A stretch of DNA of 9,420 bases, taken from assembly GCA_030589715.1 (NCBI GenBank), contig JAUUVE010000057.1, positions 1-9,420 of the forward strand, read 5' to 3'. A program made the position numbers and the translations under genes. Numbering within the stretch: the first letter of the stretch is position 1; each line of letters starts with the position of its first letter. Shown piece by piece: positions 6,980 through 9,420 of this stretch. The notes under the pieces are model-generated. The model was not told the DNA's origin. It saw nothing but the letters and a program-made list of their open reading frames with translations, and did not search any database. This stretch comes from Desulfobacteraceae bacterium. GTDB lineage: Bacteria; Desulfobacterota; DSM-4660; Desulfatiglandales; Desulfatiglandaceae.

Positions 6980-7768
6980 ATGTCATACGAAAATATTATA
7001 TTTAAGATAGAAGGGGATGTGGCGGTCATAAGGTTCAACCGCCCCGAGGCCTTAAATGCCATTAATCCTGCTGTCGTGGAAGAGGTCAATGACGCCCTGG
7101 ACAAGGTTGAAGCGGATCCCGCTGTAAGGGTGCTGGTCCTCACCGGTGAAGGTGAGAAGGCCTTTGTGGCGGGGGCCGACATAGCCTATATGGTAAAACT
7201 TTCGCCCCTTGAGGGTCGTAAATTTTCACGGGGGGGGCACAAGCTTCTCTTCCGCCTGGAAAATCTGCCTATCCCTGTGATCGCTTGTGTAAATGGTTTC
7301 GCATTGGGGGGAGGGACTGAGATTGCCTTGGCCTGCGATTTTATCTATGCCTCCGAGAACGCCAAATTCGGGCAGCCTGAAATTAATCTTGGGGTCATCC
7401 CCGGGTTTGGGGGAACCCAGCGACTCGCACGACTGCTAGGAAAGGCCATGGCCAAGGAGCTTTGCATGACAGGCGTTATGATAAGTGCCCGGGAAGCAAA
7501 GGAGATCGGCCTTGTTAACAAGGTATTTCCACACGATAAGCTGTGGGAAGAGACCATAAAGACAGCCAGACTCATGGCGAGTAAAGGTAGGGTATCTCTC
7601 CGGGCCGTCAAGCGCTGTGTAGACCGGGGCTATAACGTTGATCTGCCTTCCGGTTGCTATATGGAGGCTGATGCCTTTGCATTATGTAAGGCCAGCCCTG
7701 ACGCAACTGAAGGCATGACTGCCTTCCTGGAGAAGAGAAAACCTGAATTCAAAGGGGAGTTGACCTAA
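6980..7768 (+). CDS. Enoyl-CoA hydratase (crotonase family, short-chain type)
   Basis: Adds water to 2-enoyl-CoA to give 3-hydroxyacyl-CoA in the cytoplasm. The 262 residues are normal for the family. Numbered from ATG 6980, FVAGADI at 62-68 and ALGGGTE at 108-114 form the oxyanion-hole region. E114 in GGTEIALACD and E134 in PEINLGVIPGFGGTQRL are the two catalytic glutamates expected of a true hydratase, which argues against isomerase or dehalogenase members of the superfamily. Two adjacent ATG codons (6977, 6980) directly follow the thiolase B stop. I chose the second for ribosome-binding-site spacing; the first adds one Met. The gene ends 2 bp before the acyl-CoA dehydrogenase gene, so the two are one transcript. 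A run of eight G (7230-7237) encodes RGG. With the neighbours, a crotonyl-CoA-type substrate is the simplest guess. Confidence 0.93.
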   Translation: MSYENIIFKIEGDVAVIRFNRPEALNAINPAVVEEVNDALDKVEADPAVRVLVLTGEGEKAFVAGADIAYMVKLSPLEGRKFSRGGHKLLFRLENLPIPVIACVNGFALGGGTEIALACDFIYASENAKFGQPEINLGVIPGFGGTQRLARLLGKAMAKELCMTGVMISAREAKEIGLVNKVFPHDKLWEETIKTARLMASKGRVSLRAVKRCVDRGYNVDLPSGCYMEADAFALCKASPDATEGMTAFLEKRKPEFKGELT

Positions 7769-7770
7769 AG

Positions 7771-8913
7771 ATGGACTTTACTCTAAGTGAAGAACAACAG
7801 ATGGTTCGAGATATGGCTCAGCGATTTGCCGAAGCCGAGATTAAGCCGAAGGCTGCGGAGCTGGACGAAACGCATGAGCATCCCGTGGATATTCTAAAAC
7901 AGTTGGGTGAGTTGAAGATGATGGGTATAGCCGTGCCCGAGGAGTACGGTGGCGGGGGTATGGACTACGTATGTTATGTGCTTGCCCTTATTGAGATCTC
8001 AAAGGCATGTGCCTCCACAGGGGTGATCATGTCTGTAAATAACTCCCTATACTGTTTCCCCGTGGATGCCTATGGGACGGATGAGCAAAAAAAGAAATAT
8101 CTCTACCCGTGTGCGGCGGGCGAAAAGCTCGGGTGCTATGGCCTGACCGAGGCGGGAGCTGGTTCGGACCCGGCCGGTATGCGGACGACCGCCGTGAGGG
8201 ACGGAGACGAATGGGTTTTAAATGGTGAGAAGAAATTCATCACCAACGGCAACGTGGCATCTTATGGTGTGATCGCTGCGGTGACGGAAAAAGGGAAGGG
8301 TTACAAGGGGATCAGCTCATTTGTTGTTGACTTCGAGAACACACCTGGCTTTAAGGTGGGCCGGGTGGAGGAAAAGCTGGGTATCTGCGCCTCCGGGACC
8401 TCAGAGCTGGTCTTTGAGGATGCCAGGGTGCCGGAGGATGCCCTCCTGGGGGAAGAGGGCGGGGGGTTCAGGCAGATGCTCACCACCCTTGACGGCGGTC
8501 GGATAGGCATCGCCTCCCAGGCCGTGGGGATCGGCAGGGCCGTGCTTGAGGAGGCAGTGGAGTACGCCAAGACACGAGAACAATTCGGCAAACCAATATC
8601 CTCCTTTCAGGCCATTCAATGGAAACTGGCAGACATGGCCACAGAGCTGGATGCGGCCGAACTCCTTACCCTGAAGGCGGCATGGCTGGAGGACCACAAG
8701 AAGCCTTATGAAAAAGCGGCCGCCATGGCCAAGATGTCTGCCTCGGATGCGGCCATGAGGGCCTCTGTGGAGGGGGTTCAGGTCTTGGGTGGATATGGGT
8801 ATTGTAAGGAATATCCCATGGAGAGGCATATGAGGGATGCCAAGATATGCCAGATATATGAGGGTACCAATGAGATTATGCGGTTAATAATTGCAAGAAA
8901 TCTTATTCAGTAA
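7771..8913 (+). CDS. Acyl-CoA dehydrogenase (short-chain, FAD-dependent)
   Basis: Oxidises acyl-CoA to 2-enoyl-CoA and passes electrons from FAD, normally to electron-transfer flavoprotein, which is not encoded here. The 380 residues match the short-chain butyryl-CoA dehydrogenase class. The N-terminal helical domain begins LSEEQQMVRDMAQRFA. The first family signature is CYGLTEAGAGSD (122-133). QFGKPISSFQ is at 271-280, GGYGY at 340-344, and the probable catalytic base E364 lies in IYEGTNEIMR near the end. Cys occurs at 345 and 360, where I would usually expect Thr. ATG 7771 has AAAGGGGAG (7751-7759) 11 nt upstream, a slightly long spacing inside the end of the hydratase gene. Butyryl-CoA, isobutyryl-CoA or another short acyl-CoA could be the substrate; the sequence alone does not settle which. 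Confidence 0.93.
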   Translation: MDFTLSEEQQMVRDMAQRFAEAEIKPKAAELDETHEHPVDILKQLGELKMMGIAVPEEYGGGGMDYVCYVLALIEISKACASTGVIMSVNNSLYCFPVDAYGTDEQKKKYLYPCAAGEKLGCYGLTEAGAGSDPAGMRTTAVRDGDEWVLNGEKKFITNGNVASYGVIAAVTEKGKGYKGISSFVVDFENTPGFKVGRVEEKLGICASGTSELVFEDARVPEDALLGEEGGGFRQMLTTLDGGRIGIASQAVGIGRAVLEEAVEYAKTREQFGKPISSFQAIQWKLADMATELDAAELLTLKAAWLEDHKKPYEKAAAMAKMSASDAAMRASVEGVQVLGGYGYCKEYPMERHMRDAKICQIYEGTNEIMRLIIARNLIQ

Positions 8914-8956
8914 TTGGAAATTGAAGATTGAAAGATACCAATCGACAATTTACAAT
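8913..8956. repeat. Inverted array of ATTG/CAAT heptads
   Basis: Three heptads of form ATTGNNN start at 8913, 8920 and 8927. After two bases (8934-8935), three heptads of form NNNCAAT occupy 8936-8942, 8943-8949 and 8950-8956. The second set is the reverse complement of the same ATTGNNN motif. Aligned as a stem, the arms pair in blocks of 4, 6 and 5 bp with one- and two-base mismatches around an 8-nt loop. The array fills most of the 60-bp gap before the mutase gene and touches the dehydrogenase stop codon. No T-tract follows, so it is not a standard terminator. Confidence 0.6.
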
Positions 8957-8973
8957 CGAAAGGGGGTTTTCCG

Positions 8974-9420
8974 ATGCCCTTGACTTTTGACCAGAAGGTA
9001 TTTGAAGACATAGGGAAGGGGTACAAGAGATGGCAAGAGAAACTTGAGAAGGTCTTTTCCTCCAGGTCAGAGCGGCTTGATAGGTTCTCCACTGTCTCAG
9101 ATAGGGTAATCAACAGGATCTACACCCCGTCCGATATCAGAGATCAGGATTTCCCCAGAGACCTGGGCTTCCCGGGCGAATATCCCTTCACACGCGGGGT
9201 CCAGCCCTCCATGTATCGAGGGCAGCTGTGGACCATGAGGATGTTTGCGGGGCTCGGGAGTGCAAAAGATACCAACAGACGTTTTCACATCTTGGTAAAA
9301 GAGGGTCAGACTGGCCTTTCCACGGCATTTGACATGCCCACATTGATGGGATACGACACGGACTCTCCCAAGGCCAGGGGGGAGTGCGGAAGGTGCGGGG
9401 TGGCCGTGGATACCTTGCAG
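8974..9420 (+). CDS. Coenzyme-B12 acyl-CoA mutase large subunit, N-terminal part (isobutyryl- or methylmalonyl-CoA mutase type)
   Basis: Partial: 149 residues are visible and the frame is open at the window end. The family is clear from YPFTRGVQPSMYRGQLWTMR (70-89), followed by AGLGSAKDTN and GQTGLSTAFDMPTLMGYDTD (111-130). This is the substrate-binding end of the TIM barrel that carries out radical 1,2-rearrangement of acyl-CoA thioesters. At residue 91 (codon 9244-9246) there is Phe where methylmalonyl-CoA mutases have the Tyr that contacts the substrate carboxylate. Phe at this position, with the AFDMPTLMG and CGVA motifs, recalls isobutyryl-CoA mutase. The second diagnostic residue (Arg in methylmalonyl-, Gln in isobutyryl-type) and the B12-binding domain lie outside. 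ATG 8974 has AGGGGG (8961-8966) 7 nt upstream. Alternatives are a true methylmalonyl-CoA mutase or one acting on alkylsuccinyl-CoA. Confidence 0.88.
   Translation, partial: MPLTFDQKVFEDIGKGYKRWQEKLEKVFSSRSERLDRFSTVSDRVINRIYTPSDIRDQDFPRDLGFPGEYPFTRGVQPSMYRGQLWTMRMFAGLGSAKDTNRRFHILVKEGQTGLSTAFDMPTLMGYDTDSPKARGECGRCGVAVDTLQ

Noticed and set aside
8401..8829. 142-codon open frame antisense to the acyl-CoA dehydrogenase, and similar antisense frames over the thiolases (for example 6229-6621)
   Set aside because: They lie opposite well-supported genes, resemble no known protein, and are explained by the base composition of the sense genes.
1..9420. Mobile elements, CRISPR arrays, tRNA or rRNA genes
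   Set aside because: No transposase or integrase, no direct-repeat spacer array with constant long repeats, and no cloverleaf or rRNA-like sequence was seen on either strand.

Overview
The window is bacterial chromosomal DNA of moderate GC with AT-rich gaps between genes. It holds seven protein genes, the last one cut by the right edge. It suggests an anaerobic or syntrophic fatty-acid-oxidising bacterium, most likely of the Desulfobacterota (former Deltaproteobacteria). That placement is an inference from gene content (tandem thiolase, crotonase and acyl-CoA dehydrogenase genes leading into a B12 acyl-CoA mutase, beside a standard Gram-negative PBP1A) and from general protein style. No marker gene or RNA gene fixes it.

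Layout. Bases 1-283 hold no gene, but do hold a degenerate 7-bp-periodic repeat and a weak promoter candidate. A class A penicillin-binding protein (mrcA, GTG start) occupies 284-2674 on the plus strand. It converges, 25 bp apart, on a fold-type I aminotransferase (2700-4007, minus strand). A 380-bp divergent control region (4008-4387) follows, with sigma70-like promoter candidates in both directions, a perfect 7+7 dyad, overlapping alternative dyads and a direct repeat. From 4388 rightward runs a co-directional cluster: thiolase A, thiolase B, enoyl-CoA hydratase, acyl-CoA dehydrogenase, and the N-terminus of a coenzyme-B12 acyl-CoA mutase large subunit that continues past 9420. Thiolase B, the hydratase and the dehydrogenase are nearly contiguous, so they are probably one transcript.

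How the genes fit together. Dehydrogenase, hydratase and thiolase supply three of the four steps of short-chain beta-oxidation. The NAD-dependent 3-hydroxyacyl-CoA dehydrogenase and the electron-transfer flavoprotein are not in the window. The mutase fragment carries Phe where methylmalonyl-CoA mutases carry the carboxylate-contacting Tyr, and its nearby motifs resemble isobutyryl-CoA mutase. The most interesting reading is therefore an operon that interconverts isobutyryl-CoA and n-butyryl-CoA and oxidises the straight chain to acetyl-CoA. This is a hypothesis, because the second diagnostic residue lies beyond the window.

Other points of note are a 35-residue insertion in thiolase B, replaced pocket motifs in thiolase A, and an inverted array of six ATTG/CAAT heptads in the gap before the mutase gene.
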